64,000 nt of DNA, from NCBI RefSeq assembly GCF_002075795.1, contig NZ_CP020472.1:4334501-4398500 (forward strand), in the 5' to 3' direction. Positions 45,172 to 54,435 of this stretch are shown piece by piece. The position numbers were made by a program, and so were the translations under genes. The notes below the pieces were generated by a model. The model ran no database searches. It was not told the DNA's origin and saw only the letters and a list, made by a program, of their open reading frames with translations. The stretch comes from Shewanella japonica. GTDB taxonomy: Bacteria; Pseudomonadota; Gammaproteobacteria; Enterobacterales; Shewanellaceae. Numbering within the stretch: the stretch's first letter is position 1; each line of letters starts with the position of its first letter.

Positions 45172-47025
45172 TTAACGCTCAAAGTTATGGAACTTATCGA
45201 TACCCATTGACTTGCCAGCATCGTGACATGTTGCACAAGACTCAGAAGTACCATTTGTGTACCAATTAGTACCAGCTTCAACGTTCAGCTCACCACCATT
45301 TTGCTCCATATGGTTAAGCGCTTGCTCACCATTATGACATGCGTAACAGTTTGCAGTAATTGGGCTAGTCATAACGCCTGAATCGCCACCGTTATAAGCT
45401 TTTGAAAGCATATATTGGTTAGGGATAGCGTAAAGTTCGATACCATCAGCATGACAAGAAACACAGTTTGCAGCGTCTAGATTTCTTGCTGCTGCATTTT
45501 CACCGTCTTCACCAGCTTGGCTACCTACGCCCCAGTGCATGCTGTGAACCATTGGGCCGAAACCAGGTGCAGAGTTACCAGCACTACGATCTTGACCGTT
45601 GTTATGACAAGCAACACAATCTAAGCCGCCTTCAGCGTAGCTACCATTTTTGTGGTAGTTAGTTTCGTTGTTATGACAAGTCGTACAGCTGTCAGTTGTC
45701 ACGGCATGACGACGATCGTAATCAGTCACATTGTTCAGATCAGCTAAGTCAGCTACTGGCGAGTAACTTGTAAGTGAAACACCATATTTACCGTCATCAT
45801 CAATCCAGTTGCCACCTTTAAAGGTAACACGAGCACTTGCCATGATTTGTGGTGTATTCAAGTCTAACTTAGCGTGACAGAAGGTTTTAGTCCCGTCGCC
45901 TTTATAAGACTCTTCGTAGTTACGAGACTCACGACCCACTAATGATTCATTATGGTAACCGTGAAGGTAAGTACTTGCGTAGCTTAATGTACCGTCATTA
46001 TATAGCGCTTCGATATCCAGTACTTCTTCACCTTTAAATAAGGTTAAATCAGTACAGTATTCACCTAAGTCATTCATGTATACAGCAGATAAAGTCGTGC
46101 TGTGCTCTTCACGAATAGTTTGACGCTCTGTAATGCCAATTTTTTCAGACTTAACGTGGAATTCACGTGCATCAAAGTCACTGTTTGCAGCTAATAAAGC
46201 CATGTTGTCAGACATATCAGTTGTATGACAATCGCTACAACCGTTACCCGCGATGCTTGTGTTAATCACAGGCTCAGCGTGACAGGTATAACAGTTAGTT
46301 GCAGTGAAATCTTTTTCAAAGCCATTGTGATTAATATGACCAAGCTTTTGCATGCTGTTGCGTGCGTAACCGCCATCATCACGAACCACGTTGTTGTGAC
46401 AAACTAAACAACCTGCGACTAAATCAGTTTCGCCTTCTGTATCGATTGCTGTGTAGCTTGAATGCTTAACGTCTGATGCATGGAAATAAACGTGACAAGA
46501 CTGACATGTTTCTGTCGTAGTTGTGTGCACGTTTTCAGGCTTGCTAACTACGATGTAGCGAGACTTAGCAATTAAGTCACCACCACCCACAGCTAAACGA
46601 ACTATACCTTCAGTACCCGCTGTAACATTTGGCATAGGCGCTACAAATTCGTAGTTACCATTTTCCAGTACAGTTAAGCTAGCACCAGCAGTTGACTCGC
46701 TTGCACTACCACCAACGATAGTTCCTTCGAAATCATCACGACTACGAGCAATACCTTTATCAGTCATAGCGGCTAATTCTGCGTTCGCTTTTTCTAAGCC
46801 AACAATTAGCATGTCTTTTTCGTTTGTGATTTGGAATTCAAAAGTTACTTTGCCATCACCAATTTCATGGTGAATAACGTCGACATTAGTAATCTCTGAG
46901 GTTTCTGCTGATGGTGGTGGTGGCGTTACGCCATCTTCGCCATCTTTTCCATCGCTACCACAGCCTGCAATCCCCATTGCTGCTGCGATAACGAATGCTA
47001 GTTTGCGTTTCGTTAAATGTTTCAT
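45172..47025 (-). CDS. OmcA/MtrC-family outer-membrane multiheme cytochrome c, copy 3 (nine CXXCH)
   Basis: About 617 residues from MKHLTKRK, the shortest of the three, with the same GGAG-TGATG-ATG start region as copy 1. Lipobox GIAGC, then a short linker ending in PPPPSAE. CXXCH motifs: CQSCH, CLVCH, CYTCH, CSDCH, CTTCH, CVACH, CVSCH, CYACH and CATCH. The central domain (YLHGYHNESLVGRESRNYEE) resembles copy 1 more than copy 2, whereas the region after heme six lacks the copy 1 insert. The extra Cys pair is kept (EYCTD, TFCHA). It has its own CRP-type promoter and terminator. Confidence 0.92.
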   Translation of the reverse strand: MKHLTKRKLAFVIAAAMGIAGCGSDGKDGEDGVTPPPPSAETSEITNVDVIHHEIGDGKVTFEFQITNEKDMLIVGLEKANAELAAMTDKGIARSRDDFEGTIVGGSASESTAGASLTVLENGNYEFVAPMPNVTAGTEGIVRLAVGGGDLIAKSRYIVVSKPENVHTTTTETCQSCHVYFHASDVKHSSYTAIDTEGETDLVAGCLVCHNNVVRDDGGYARNSMQKLGHINHNGFEKDFTATNCYTCHAEPVINTSIAGNGCSDCHTTDMSDNMALLAANSDFDAREFHVKSEKIGITERQTIREEHSTTLSAVYMNDLGEYCTDLTLFKGEEVLDIEALYNDGTLSYASTYLHGYHNESLVGRESRNYEESYKGDGTKTFCHAKLDLNTPQIMASARVTFKGGNWIDDDGKYGVSLTSYSPVADLADLNNVTDYDRRHAVTTDSCTTCHNNETNYHKNGSYAEGGLDCVACHNNGQDRSAGNSAPGFGPMVHSMHWGVGSQAGEDGENAAARNLDAANCVSCHADGIELYAIPNQYMLSKAYNGGDSGVMTSPITANCYACHNGEQALNHMEQNGGELNVEAGTNWYTNGTSESCATCHDAGKSMGIDKFHNFER

Positions 47026-47069
47026 CATCACTCCAATTTCTTATACCACCATTGAGGTAGCTCGGAATC

Positions 47070-47112
47070 ATGTTAGGTATTAACCCAAACTTTATGAGTG
47101 ATTCATGTCACG
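47070..47112 (-). promoter_or_regulatory. CRP-dependent promoter of cytochrome copy 3
   Basis: GTGA-N6-TCAC at 47098-47111 (minus strand CGTGACATGAATCACT) is followed 21 bases later by TAACAT (47075-47070), the same spacing as in copies 1 and 2. The remaining bases up to 47288 are AT-rich without a gene. Confidence 0.75.
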
Positions 47113-47288
47113 TAAGATCTGAACTTTAACAATTTCAATATTCTTTAAATTAAAACCTTGAGCCAGATCTAGTTTAGCTAGAGCTGATATTAACAATTAA
47201 AAATCATTCCTCAACCTGCTCGTTATTTACACGCAAACTACGTAACAAGCTGTATCAATCAAGGCGTTAGACTTAAGGTTCAGTTAAT

Positions 47289-47313
47289 AAAAAAGGCCCT
47301 GAGGGCCTTTTTT
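47289..47313 (-). terminator. Intrinsic terminator of the zntR-permease operon
   Basis: An 11-bp perfect stem (47289-47299 with 47303-47313) with T-run on the minus strand, 24 bp past the permease stop. Confidence 0.9.
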
Positions 47314-47336
47314 ATTGCTAAAGTAAAACAAATAAC

Positions 47337-48710
47337 TTACGAACAGCAGTCTCGTCGCAAGCTTTTTTTCGGTAACTTATCATAAATAACTTTTGCCATT
47401 AACAAGGCCAATACAATCCCAGATCCCGTAGTAACAAAATGAGGTAATAACTCATGTTCTTCGCCAATTTGCGGCATGACAACAAAACCAAAGTGCTCCA
47501 CAAGATAATTGACTAAGACACCAAAACTTAACGCTACGCCCAACACCCCGCCTAAATAGCCAAATAATGCGCGCTTACCTAGCTCTTTGGTGACAACACC
47601 TAAAGTGGCAATATTGGTTGCAGGCCCTGCCATCATAAAGACCAATACAGCCCCTGGTGATACACCTGCTAATAGTAAACCTGCCGCAATCGGTGTTGAG
47701 GCTGTAGCACAAATGTACATAGGGACAGATATCAACACCATCACCAACATAGCTAAAATCCCGTCACCCCACTTTGCTAAAAAGTCACCAGGAACAAACG
47801 TTTGTACTAATGCAGCAAAAAATAGACCGACTAACAACCACATCGTCGTGTCTCTCACTAAATCCGTTGCCGCGTAATGCAAACCTGACTTTATCCTTGA
47901 CAATACTGACTCGCTTTTTAGCTCTGTCGCCATATCTTTTGTTGACTCGCAGCAGCTTTCAGCCGCATGTTCATGCGTGTCATTGTTGTCACTGACTGCA
48001 GCGTGATCTGTCTTAGTGGCACAACAGCTTTTAGCAACTGTAGCCACTTTTTCGTTAGTTGTATTATCTGTCTTACCCGCGCAACAACTACTCGTGCTCG
48101 GGATCGCTTCAACGTTGTCTTTGTTGCTAGAACAGCAACTGCTTGATGCCGGTTTACTTTGCGCCTTAGAACTGCAACAGCTTGTTTCAGGAGCCTTAAC
48201 CTCAGCGGCTTTTGAACTACAGCATGAGGACACCACTTCACCCGCGGTACCTAAATCATTCTCTTCAGCGTTTTTTGCAACCTTTGATGAAGCCTTAGCC
48301 TCACTCACCTCATCTTTATCATCTCGACCAACCAATAACCCTGCCACAACGGCACTGGTAATTGCAGCAATAGGACGAATAATTGCCATAAAAGGCCCAA
48401 GTAAAACATAAGAAACTGTCACAGAATCAACGCCCGTTTCTGGGGTCGACACTAAAAATGAAGTCGTAGCGGCCTTAGAAGCACCGCTGCGGCGCAGCCC
48501 CACGGCAGCAGGAATGACACCACACGAACATAACGGCAATGGCGCACCTATCACTGCGGCTTTAACCACGGTTTTAACCCCATGACCACCTAATTGCTTT
48601 TGCATCCATGCCATTGGCACAAACACTTTTAATAATCCGGCTAACACCAAGCCAAGTAATAACCATGGTGCTGACTCTAAAAATAATTCTACAAAGTTAG
48701 TGAATAACAT
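47337..48710 (-). CDS. DUF318/YraQ-like permease with a repeated Cys-Cys insert
   Basis: About 457 residues from ATG 48710 (MLFTNFVELFLESAPWLLLG; GGGG 6 bases upstream); a GTG at 48722 overlapping the zntR stop is the alternative. Two blocks of four membrane helices match the DUF318 permease family, which includes the ArsP organoarsenical exporter. The N-block has the conserved PLPLCSCGVIPAAVGL. Between the blocks (about 140-265) sits a polar insert with six SCC motifs (SCCSSK, SCCSSK, SCCSSN, SCCAGK, SCCATK, SCCEST) and a His/Asp stretch DTHEH; the protein ends RRDCCS. The insert explains why it is over 100 residues longer than usual. Thiol-metal binding is likely; the metal is unknown. It is co-transcribed with a ZntR-like sensor. 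Confidence 0.88.
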   Translation of the reverse strand: MLFTNFVELFLESAPWLLLGLVLAGLLKVFVPMAWMQKQLGGHGVKTVVKAAVIGAPLPLCSCGVIPAAVGLRRSGASKAATTSFLVSTPETGVDSVTVSYVLLGPFMAIIRPIAAITSAVVAGLLVGRDDKDEVSEAKASSKVAKNAEENDLGTAGEVVSSCCSSKAAEVKAPETSCCSSKAQSKPASSSCCSSNKDNVEAIPSTSSCCAGKTDNTTNEKVATVAKSCCATKTDHAAVSDNNDTHEHAAESCCESTKDMATELKSESVLSRIKSGLHYAATDLVRDTTMWLLVGLFFAALVQTFVPGDFLAKWGDGILAMLVMVLISVPMYICATASTPIAAGLLLAGVSPGAVLVFMMAGPATNIATLGVVTKELGKRALFGYLGGVLGVALSFGVLVNYLVEHFGFVVMPQIGEEHELLPHFVTTGSGIVLALLMAKVIYDKLPKKSLRRDCCS

Positions 48711-48721
48711 CTCTTGCCCCA

Positions 48722-49186
48722 CTATTTCTTACCACTAAGGTTTTGTACTACAGCATGATGTTCAGATTTTGGCTGTAATTCTTTATCTGATGACTCTAAT
48801 GCTTCTAATATAGAGCAGTGTTCGGCGCTTTCAGGTCCGCCACAACATGCCTCTGACAATTTGCTCAACGAACTCGCAAAGAACTCCAGCTCCGCTATCT
48901 TTGCTTGTACTTGCTCCAACTTAATATCGACCATGCCTTTAACATCAGCACAGGCCCAATTAGACTTATCCAGTTCAATAGACAACAACTCAGCAATATC
49001 ACTTAAACTAAAGCCCACCGCTTTAGCTCGAATAATAAATCGCAGCTTTTCGGCGTCGTCTTGGTTATACAGTCGATAGCCAGAATCAGAACGATTCGAA
49101 GGGGCTAATAAACCATGTTTTTCATAAAAACGAAGCGTATCCGTTTTCACATCAAATAACGTCGCGAGCTCACCAATTCGATACAT
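48722..49186 (-). CDS. zntR: MerR-family metal-responsive regulator (ZntR-like)
   Basis: A 154-residue MerR-family activator. The winged HTH is at 1-70 (MYRIGELATLFDVKTDTLRFYEK), followed by the dimerisation helix and a metal loop. Cys79, Cys114, Cys115 and Cys124 align with the zinc ligands of E. coli ZntR, but the position of His119 is Glu and a His appears at 123, so metal choice may differ. Its stop touches the permease start, so the two form an operon, read from the MerR-type promoter at 49231-49262. The name is by similarity; Cd, Pb, Zn or an organometal are all possible inducers. Confidence 0.88.
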   Translation of the reverse strand: MYRIGELATLFDVKTDTLRFYEKHGLLAPSNRSDSGYRLYNQDDAEKLRFIIRAKAVGFSLSDIAELLSIELDKSNWACADVKGMVDIKLEQVQAKIAELEFFASSLSKLSEACCGGPESAEHCSILEALESSDKELQPKSEHHAVVQNLSGKK

Positions 49187-49230
49187 ATCGTTACCTACAA
49201 AGTTAGAATCTATATCAGTGTAATGTCATC

Positions 49231-49262
49231 ATTATAAACCTTGGAGTTTAATCCAAGGTCAA
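49231..49262 (-). promoter_or_regulatory. MerR-type promoter with 20-bp spacer and operator dyad
   Basis: On the minus strand TTGACC (49262-49257), a 20-base spacer and TATAAT (49236-49231). The dyad ACCTTGGA-N6-TCCAAGGT spans the spacer with perfect 8-bp arms. A lengthened spacer with a central dyad is diagnostic for MerR-family activation. It drives the regulator and the permease together. Confidence 0.93.
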
Positions 49263-49413
49263 GGGTTTTATAGAATAAAAAAGCCCCCGAACTTTGTTCT
49301 TATTTCAATATTGTGAAATCGCGCAGAAATTTCCCGAAATAAAACAGATTACGTTAAAATACGCGCGCTCGAGTACGGCTCACTAATAAAATAAAAACGA
49401 GATGTGCATCGTA

Positions 49414-49461
49414 GGAACTTTGGCAAAGCTGATTTAACAAACTCAGCTTTGCCAAACTTCC
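49414..49461 (+). promoter_or_regulatory. Strong hairpin in the purH 5' leader
   Basis: A perfect 14-bp stem (49419-49432 with 49443-49456) with a 10-base loop, extended by GGAA/TTCC beyond one mismatch. It ends 28 bases before the purH ATG. No T-run follows, so it is not a standard terminator; it may control translation or mRNA stability. No PurR box was recognised nearby. Confidence 0.6.
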
Positions 49462-49489
49462 TTAAATAAATAGTGGACACTGTACCTAC

Positions 49490-51079
49490 ATGAATACTGT
49501 CAGACCTATTCGTCGCGCGCTGTTAAGCGTATCTGATAAAACTGGAATGCTTGAGTTTGCTAAAGCATTACATGAGCAAGGCGTAGAGCTACTTTCTACT
49601 GGTGGCACTGCTAAATTACTTGCTGATAATAATATCCCAGTGACCGAAGTTTCTGACTACACAGGTCATCCTGAAATCATGGATGGTCGTGTTAAAACAC
49701 TTCACCCTAAAGTGCATGGCGGCATTCTAGCTCGTCGTGGTATCGATGAAATCGTGATGGAACAAAATGCCATCAAACCAATCGACTTAGTTGCCGTTAA
49801 CCTTTACCCGTTTGCTTCTACAGTGGCAAAAGAAGGTTGTACTTTGGCTGACGCCGTTGAAAACATCGATATTGGTGGCCCAACTATGGTTCGCTCAACA
49901 GCTAAAAACCACAAAGACACCACCATTGTTGTTAATGCTAGCGACTACGGCCGCGTGATTGCAGAAATGCAAGCCAATGAAGGCAGCACAACACTTGAAA
50001 CGCGCTTTGACTTAGCCATTGCAGCATTCGAGCACACCGCAGCTTACGACGGCATGATCGCGAACTACTTCGGTACTATGGTGCCAGCACACAGTAAAGA
50101 TGAGTGCCATGAAGATTCAAGCTTCCCACGTACCTTCAATACTCAGCTGATCAAAAAGCAAGATTTACGCTACGGTGAAAACAGCCATCAAAAAGCGGCA
50201 TTTTATGTTGATGCACACATTGATGAAGCGTCAGTTGCCAGCGCAACACAGCTACAAGGTAAAGCGTTGTCTTACAACAATATCGCTGATACTGACGCAG
50301 CTCTTGAATGTGTTAAAGAATTCGACGGCCCAGCTTGTGTCATCGTTAAGCATGCTAACCCATGTGGTGTCGCACTAGGCGACACCATTTTAGAAGCTTA
50401 CGATCGCGCATTTAAAACTGACCCTACATCAGCATTTGGCGGCATCATTGCGTTTAACCAAGAGTTAGATGCAGACACTGCGAAAGCCATTGTTGACCGT
50501 CAGTTTGTTGAAGTGATCATTGCACCAACAGTCAGTGCAGCTGCACGTGAAATCGTTGCTGCTAAAGCTAATGTACGTTTATTAGAGTGTGGTCAGTGGA
50601 ACACTAAAACCACCACTCAAGACTTTAAACGTGTTAACGGTGGTTTATTAGTACAAGACCGCGACCAAGGTATGGTTGATGTCGCCGATGTTAAAGTGGT
50701 TTCAAAAGTCCAACCTACAGCTGAGCAATTAACTGACTTAATGTTCTGCTGGAAAGTGGCTAAGTTTGTTAAATCAAATGCAATTGTCTACGCAAAAGAC
50801 GGTATGACTATCGGTGTGGGCGCAGGCCAAATGAGCCGCGTTTACTCAGCGAAAGTGGCAGGTATTAAAGCCGCTGATGAAGGTTTGGTTGTTGAAGGGT
50901 CAGTGATGGCATCTGATGCATTCTTCCCATTCCGTGACGGTATTGATGCTGCAGCAGCAGCGGGCATCAGCTGTATCATCCAACCGGGCGGTTCAATTCG
51001 TGACGAAGAAATCATCGCAGCAGCTGACGAGCACGGCATTGCTATGGTGTTCACCGGAATGCGTCACTTCCGTCACTAA
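49490..51079 (+). CDS. purH: Bifunctional AICAR formyltransferase / IMP cyclohydrolase
   Basis: Last two steps of purine synthesis: AICAR is formylated with 10-formyl-THF and then closed to IMP. The 529-residue length equals E. coli PurH. The N-terminal MGS-like cyclohydrolase domain (1-200) starts RPIRRALLSVSDKTGMLEFA and includes STGGTAKLL and GRVKTLHPKVHGGILARR. The transformylase domain has the catalytic Lys-His in KHANPCGVA (about 286-294) and ends FTGMRHFRH. purD follows after 95 bp, probably in one operon, and a long hairpin lies in the leader. Confidence 0.98.
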   Translation: MNTVRPIRRALLSVSDKTGMLEFAKALHEQGVELLSTGGTAKLLADNNIPVTEVSDYTGHPEIMDGRVKTLHPKVHGGILARRGIDEIVMEQNAIKPIDLVAVNLYPFASTVAKEGCTLADAVENIDIGGPTMVRSTAKNHKDTTIVVNASDYGRVIAEMQANEGSTTLETRFDLAIAAFEHTAAYDGMIANYFGTMVPAHSKDECHEDSSFPRTFNTQLIKKQDLRYGENSHQKAAFYVDAHIDEASVASATQLQGKALSYNNIADTDAALECVKEFDGPACVIVKHANPCGVALGDTILEAYDRAFKTDPTSAFGGIIAFNQELDADTAKAIVDRQFVEVIIAPTVSAAAREIVAAKANVRLLECGQWNTKTTTQDFKRVNGGLLVQDRDQGMVDVADVKVVSKVQPTAEQLTDLMFCWKVAKFVKSNAIVYAKDGMTIGVGAGQMSRVYSAKVAGIKAADEGLVVEGSVMASDAFFPFRDGIDAAAAAGISCIIQPGGSIRDEEIIAAADEHGIAMVFTGMRHFRH

Positions 51080-51174
51080 ACAGCATTTGAATAGAGCAGC
51101 CTCATTTGGCTGCTTTTTTCGTTTAAAGAACATGATAATTTTTACCAAATTGAATATAAAAAAGGTGAATAAAG

Positions 51175-52476
51175 ATGAAGGTACTTGTAATTGGCGGCGG
51201 CGGACGCGAACACGCACTAGCTTGGAAAGCAGCTCAATCAGCTCAAGTTGAAAAAGTTTTTGTTGCTCCTGGCAACGCAGGCACATCTTTAGAGCCAAAA
51301 TTAGAAAACGTCGGTATTAAGGTTGAAGCAATTTCAGAATTAGTGAAATTTGCCCAAGACAACAAAATTGAATTAACCATTGTTGGCCCAGAAGTGCCTT
51401 TAGCACTTGGCGTTGTTGATGCCTTTAACGAAGCTGGTTTACCTATATTTGGCCCAACCCAAGGCGCAGCGCAACTTGAGTCTTCAAAAGCTTTCACGAA
51501 AGATTTTTTAGCTCGCCATAATATTCCAACTGCCGACTACGCTAACTTTACTGACATCGAGCCAGCAAAAGCTTACAGCGTTGAACTGACCAACAAAACA
51601 GGTTTCCCTGTTGTGATTAAAGCTGACGGTTTAGCAGCAGGTAAAGGCGTGATTATCGCGCAAGACCAAGCTGAAGCTGATGCTGCAATTGAAGATATGC
51701 TAGCAGGTAACAAATTTGGCGAAGCCGGTTCTCGCGTTGTTATCGAAGAATTTTTAAAAGGTGAAGAAGCCAGCTTTATCGTCATGGTAGATGGTAAAAA
51801 CATATTAGCCATGGCCACCAGCCAAGACCATAAAGCCCGTGATAATGGCGATTATGGCCCTAACACTGGCGGCATGGGTGCATACTCACCAGCACCAGTC
51901 GTTACCCAAACCGTTCACGACTGGACAATTGCTAACGTTATCCGTCCAACAGTTGATGGCATGGCAGCAGAAGGCAATGTTTACACAGGTTTCTTATACG
52001 CAGGCTTGATGATTTCACCTGATGGCAGCGCTAAGGTACTTGAGTACAACTGCCGCTTTGGCGACCCAGAAACGCAGCCAATCATGATGCGTCTACAATC
52101 AGATTTAGTTGAACTTTGTTTAGCCGCCACCCGTGGTGAGCTTGATAAAGTGACCGCAGAATTTGATTCACGCGCAGCAGTCGGTGTGGTACTAGCAGCA
52201 GGCGGATACCCTGATGCCTACCGCAAAGCAGACGTAATTGACGGTTTATCTTTAGGTGATAACAACGCCAAAGTATTCCACGCTGGCACCGCCATGAAAG
52301 ACGGTCACGTTGTCACAGCTGGCGGCCGCGTATTATGTGCAACAGCACTCGGTAACACAGTGACAGAAGCACAAGCTAGCGCATACAAGCTAGTCGATGC
52401 CATCCACTGGGATGACGTCTACTTCCGCACCGATATCGCCTACCGCGCAATCGCACGCGAGCAAGGTAAAGACTAA
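51175..52476 (+). CDS. purD: Phosphoribosylamine-glycine ligase (GAR synthetase)
   Basis: Second step of purine synthesis: ATP-dependent joining of phosphoribosylamine and glycine. The 433-residue ATP-grasp enzyme starts MKVLVIGGGGREHALAWKAA, with the ATP-grasp core FPVVIKADGLAAGKGVIIAQ (about 140-160), the metal-site EYNCRFGDPETQP and the C-terminal AAGGYPDAYRKAD. It follows purH in the usual gammaproteobacterial order and ends at the terminator at 52509. Confidence 0.98.
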   Translation: MKVLVIGGGGREHALAWKAAQSAQVEKVFVAPGNAGTSLEPKLENVGIKVEAISELVKFAQDNKIELTIVGPEVPLALGVVDAFNEAGLPIFGPTQGAAQLESSKAFTKDFLARHNIPTADYANFTDIEPAKAYSVELTNKTGFPVVIKADGLAAGKGVIIAQDQAEADAAIEDMLAGNKFGEAGSRVVIEEFLKGEEASFIVMVDGKNILAMATSQDHKARDNGDYGPNTGGMGAYSPAPVVTQTVHDWTIANVIRPTVDGMAAEGNVYTGFLYAGLMISPDGSAKVLEYNCRFGDPETQPIMMRLQSDLVELCLAATRGELDKVTAEFDSRAAVGVVLAAGGYPDAYRKADVIDGLSLGDNNAKVFHAGTAMKDGHVVTAGGRVLCATALGNTVTEAQASAYKLVDAIHWDDVYFRTDIAYRAIAREQGKD

Positions 52477-52508
52477 CTAGTTAGTTTTTGCTTGTTATTG
52501 AAGCGATA

Positions 52509-52546
52509 AAAAAATCCCTGTGATAGAAATATCATAGGGATTTTTT
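52509..52546 (+). terminator. Intrinsic terminator of purHD
   Basis: A 16-bp stem with one G-T pair (52509-52524 with 52531-52546), loop of six and a T-run, 33 bp past purD. Confidence 0.93.
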
Positions 52547-52632
52547 ATGGAATTAACTTTCCCCTACAATCAAAATTAGAATATGCTAACTTTGATACAA
52601 TTATGATTTTAATAGTTAGGGATAACGATAGT

Positions 52633-53043
52633 ATGAGAAGCTTCAACAAAATAACTTGTATATTGTTCTTACTAATGACTTTTAATGTAAGTGCCAGTGG
52701 GTTAGCCAGCCTTTTATCTGATGCTATTGAACCTGAATTCTCAAAAATCATCGATGATATTTATACTGGATATTCTCTCATTGAGGATGACTTGCCTGAA
52801 ATACCTCATTCAGCTATCGAAATACCTAGAGACATTTTCATTCCAGATTACAATTCGACGTTTAGCTGCGGTGGAGTTAGATCCTATAACTCTGATTATA
52901 GAGCTATTGAAATTAGCTATACCGTATACTTTCAAACCAGTAAGGAAACATGGATACCTTTAGATGGCAAAGTACAAGAACAATCATTTTGGCAAGTAAA
53001 CCCAGTCAAGAATACTACGGCTTGGATCAATAAAGAAGAATAG
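52633..53043 (+). CDS. Hypothetical exported protein, 136 aa
   Basis: The ATG at 52633 gives a good signal peptide (MRSFNKITCILFLLMTFNVSASG); an in-frame upstream start at 52603 would bury it. The mature part is acidic, has one Cys, and shows no known motif (EIPHSAIEIPRDIFIPDYNS). It lies between purD and the repeat array and its lower GC hints at separate origin. No function is proposed. Confidence 0.6.
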   Translation: MRSFNKITCILFLLMTFNVSASGLASLLSDAIEPEFSKIIDDIYTGYSLIEDDLPEIPHSAIEIPRDIFIPDYNSTFSCGGVRSYNSDYRAIEISYTVYFQTSKETWIPLDGKVQEQSFWQVNPVKNTTAWINKEE

Positions 53044-53870
53044 ACATATTATTTGCTGCAAGCAGACTCAAGATGTATCGAGTGTAATGATCTCATGTAT
53101 GTTAAGCAGCGACCTTCACCTAAGACACTCTAAATTCTTTATTTAAGACAGAATCTATATAAATTCTTCGAAAACTAACAGCATCCGTGATTAAAGGCCT
53201 GTTCAGCACACCGACCTATCGCACAAAGCCTTTCAGCCAATCTAACTTCACCATATTTTCTAAAATCTTAAACGCATCTGGACTGAGTTTTTTTCTTTTC
53301 GATTTAACTTCATTGTAAGTTTATAAAAGAACTAGACCGCAGCGCCACGACCTTCTCAGCTTATAGATCGTATATGCAATACCCTATTTGGAATTGAATA
53401 ACGAATATAAGTCCATTACTTCAATCTAACCCATTGCCTGTCGCAGGAAGATATAGGATGTATCGAATGTCGCGATCACATGGATGTGAATAAGCGACCT
53501 TTTGTACAGATTCATCTAAGGCACGCTGCATTCTTTATTTAAGGCAAGATCCATGTAAGCTCTGCGAAAACATCCATGTTTTCGAAGGTCTTAGACGCAT
53601 CTGCACTGGGATTATTACTTCTTCGATTTAACTTCGTTTTTATATTCAATATAGAGCAAAGCCGCAAAGTTCAGTTGGCTTGAGTGCATCAAGAAAATTA
53701 CGTGAGTCCTGACATGGATGTCAGGCTAGCTTTCGAGGGGAAGGGACGCCCCATTGGAAGCGTTAGTGATTTTTGAAGATGCACGAAGCAGAACCAAATG
53801 AAGCTAAAAGCTAAATAATACTCCGTTGGAAATTTTGCTTTTTAAATTTCGCCGGAGCGCTGAGGGATTA

Positions 53871-53899
53871 TCAAGGGGGACAAGCGCTTTCCCCCTTGA
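53871..53899. repeat. Terminal stem-loop of repeat unit 1
   Basis: TCAAGGGGGA (53871-53880) pairs perfectly with TCCCCCTTGA (53890-53899) around CAAGCGCTT. It lies just before the conserved GGTGTGGGCGAAGCGCCAC segment. Confidence 0.85.
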
Positions 53900-54435
53900 T
53901 TCTGGTGTGGGCGAAGCGCCACGACTTTCTCAGCCGATAAGTCGTATGTGCAATACCCTATTTGGTATTTAATAATGAATATAAGTCCATAATTTCAATC
54001 TAACCAATTGCCTGCCGCAGGCTTTTGTACAGATTCATCTAAGACACGCTTCAAGTACGTCCATGTAAGCTCTGCGAAAACATCCATGTTTTCGAAGGTC
54101 TTAGACGCATCTTCACTGGGATTATTACCTCTTCGATTTAACTTCGTTTTATATTCAATATAGAGCAAAACCGCAGAGTTCAATTGGCTTGAGTGCATCA
54201 AGAAAATTACGTGAGTCCTGACATGGCCTTTCTCGCACATCCATGTGCTTCAAGGCATTTTGTGCATCCTGCACTTAAGATATCAGCTAGCTTTCGAGGG
54301 GAAGGCACGCCCCATTGGGAGCGTTAGTGATTTTTGAAGATGCACGAAGCAGAATAAAAACGAAGTCAAAAGCTAGATCCATCCTTGTAGAAATCTTTCG
54401 CTTATCAGAAAATTTCGTAAAGGCGGCAGGGTGTT

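Noticed and set aside
40222..47031. Possible complete Mtr electron conduit
   Set aside because: No periplasmic decaheme mtrA or beta-barrel mtrB gene is present in the window; only the surface lipoprotein type is seen.
48016..48411. Plus-strand ORF of 131 codons opposite the permease
   Set aside because: It is the antisense of the Cys-rich insert (Leu/Gln-rich low complexity) and has no homology signal or start site; the minus-strand frame has clear membrane helices and family motifs.
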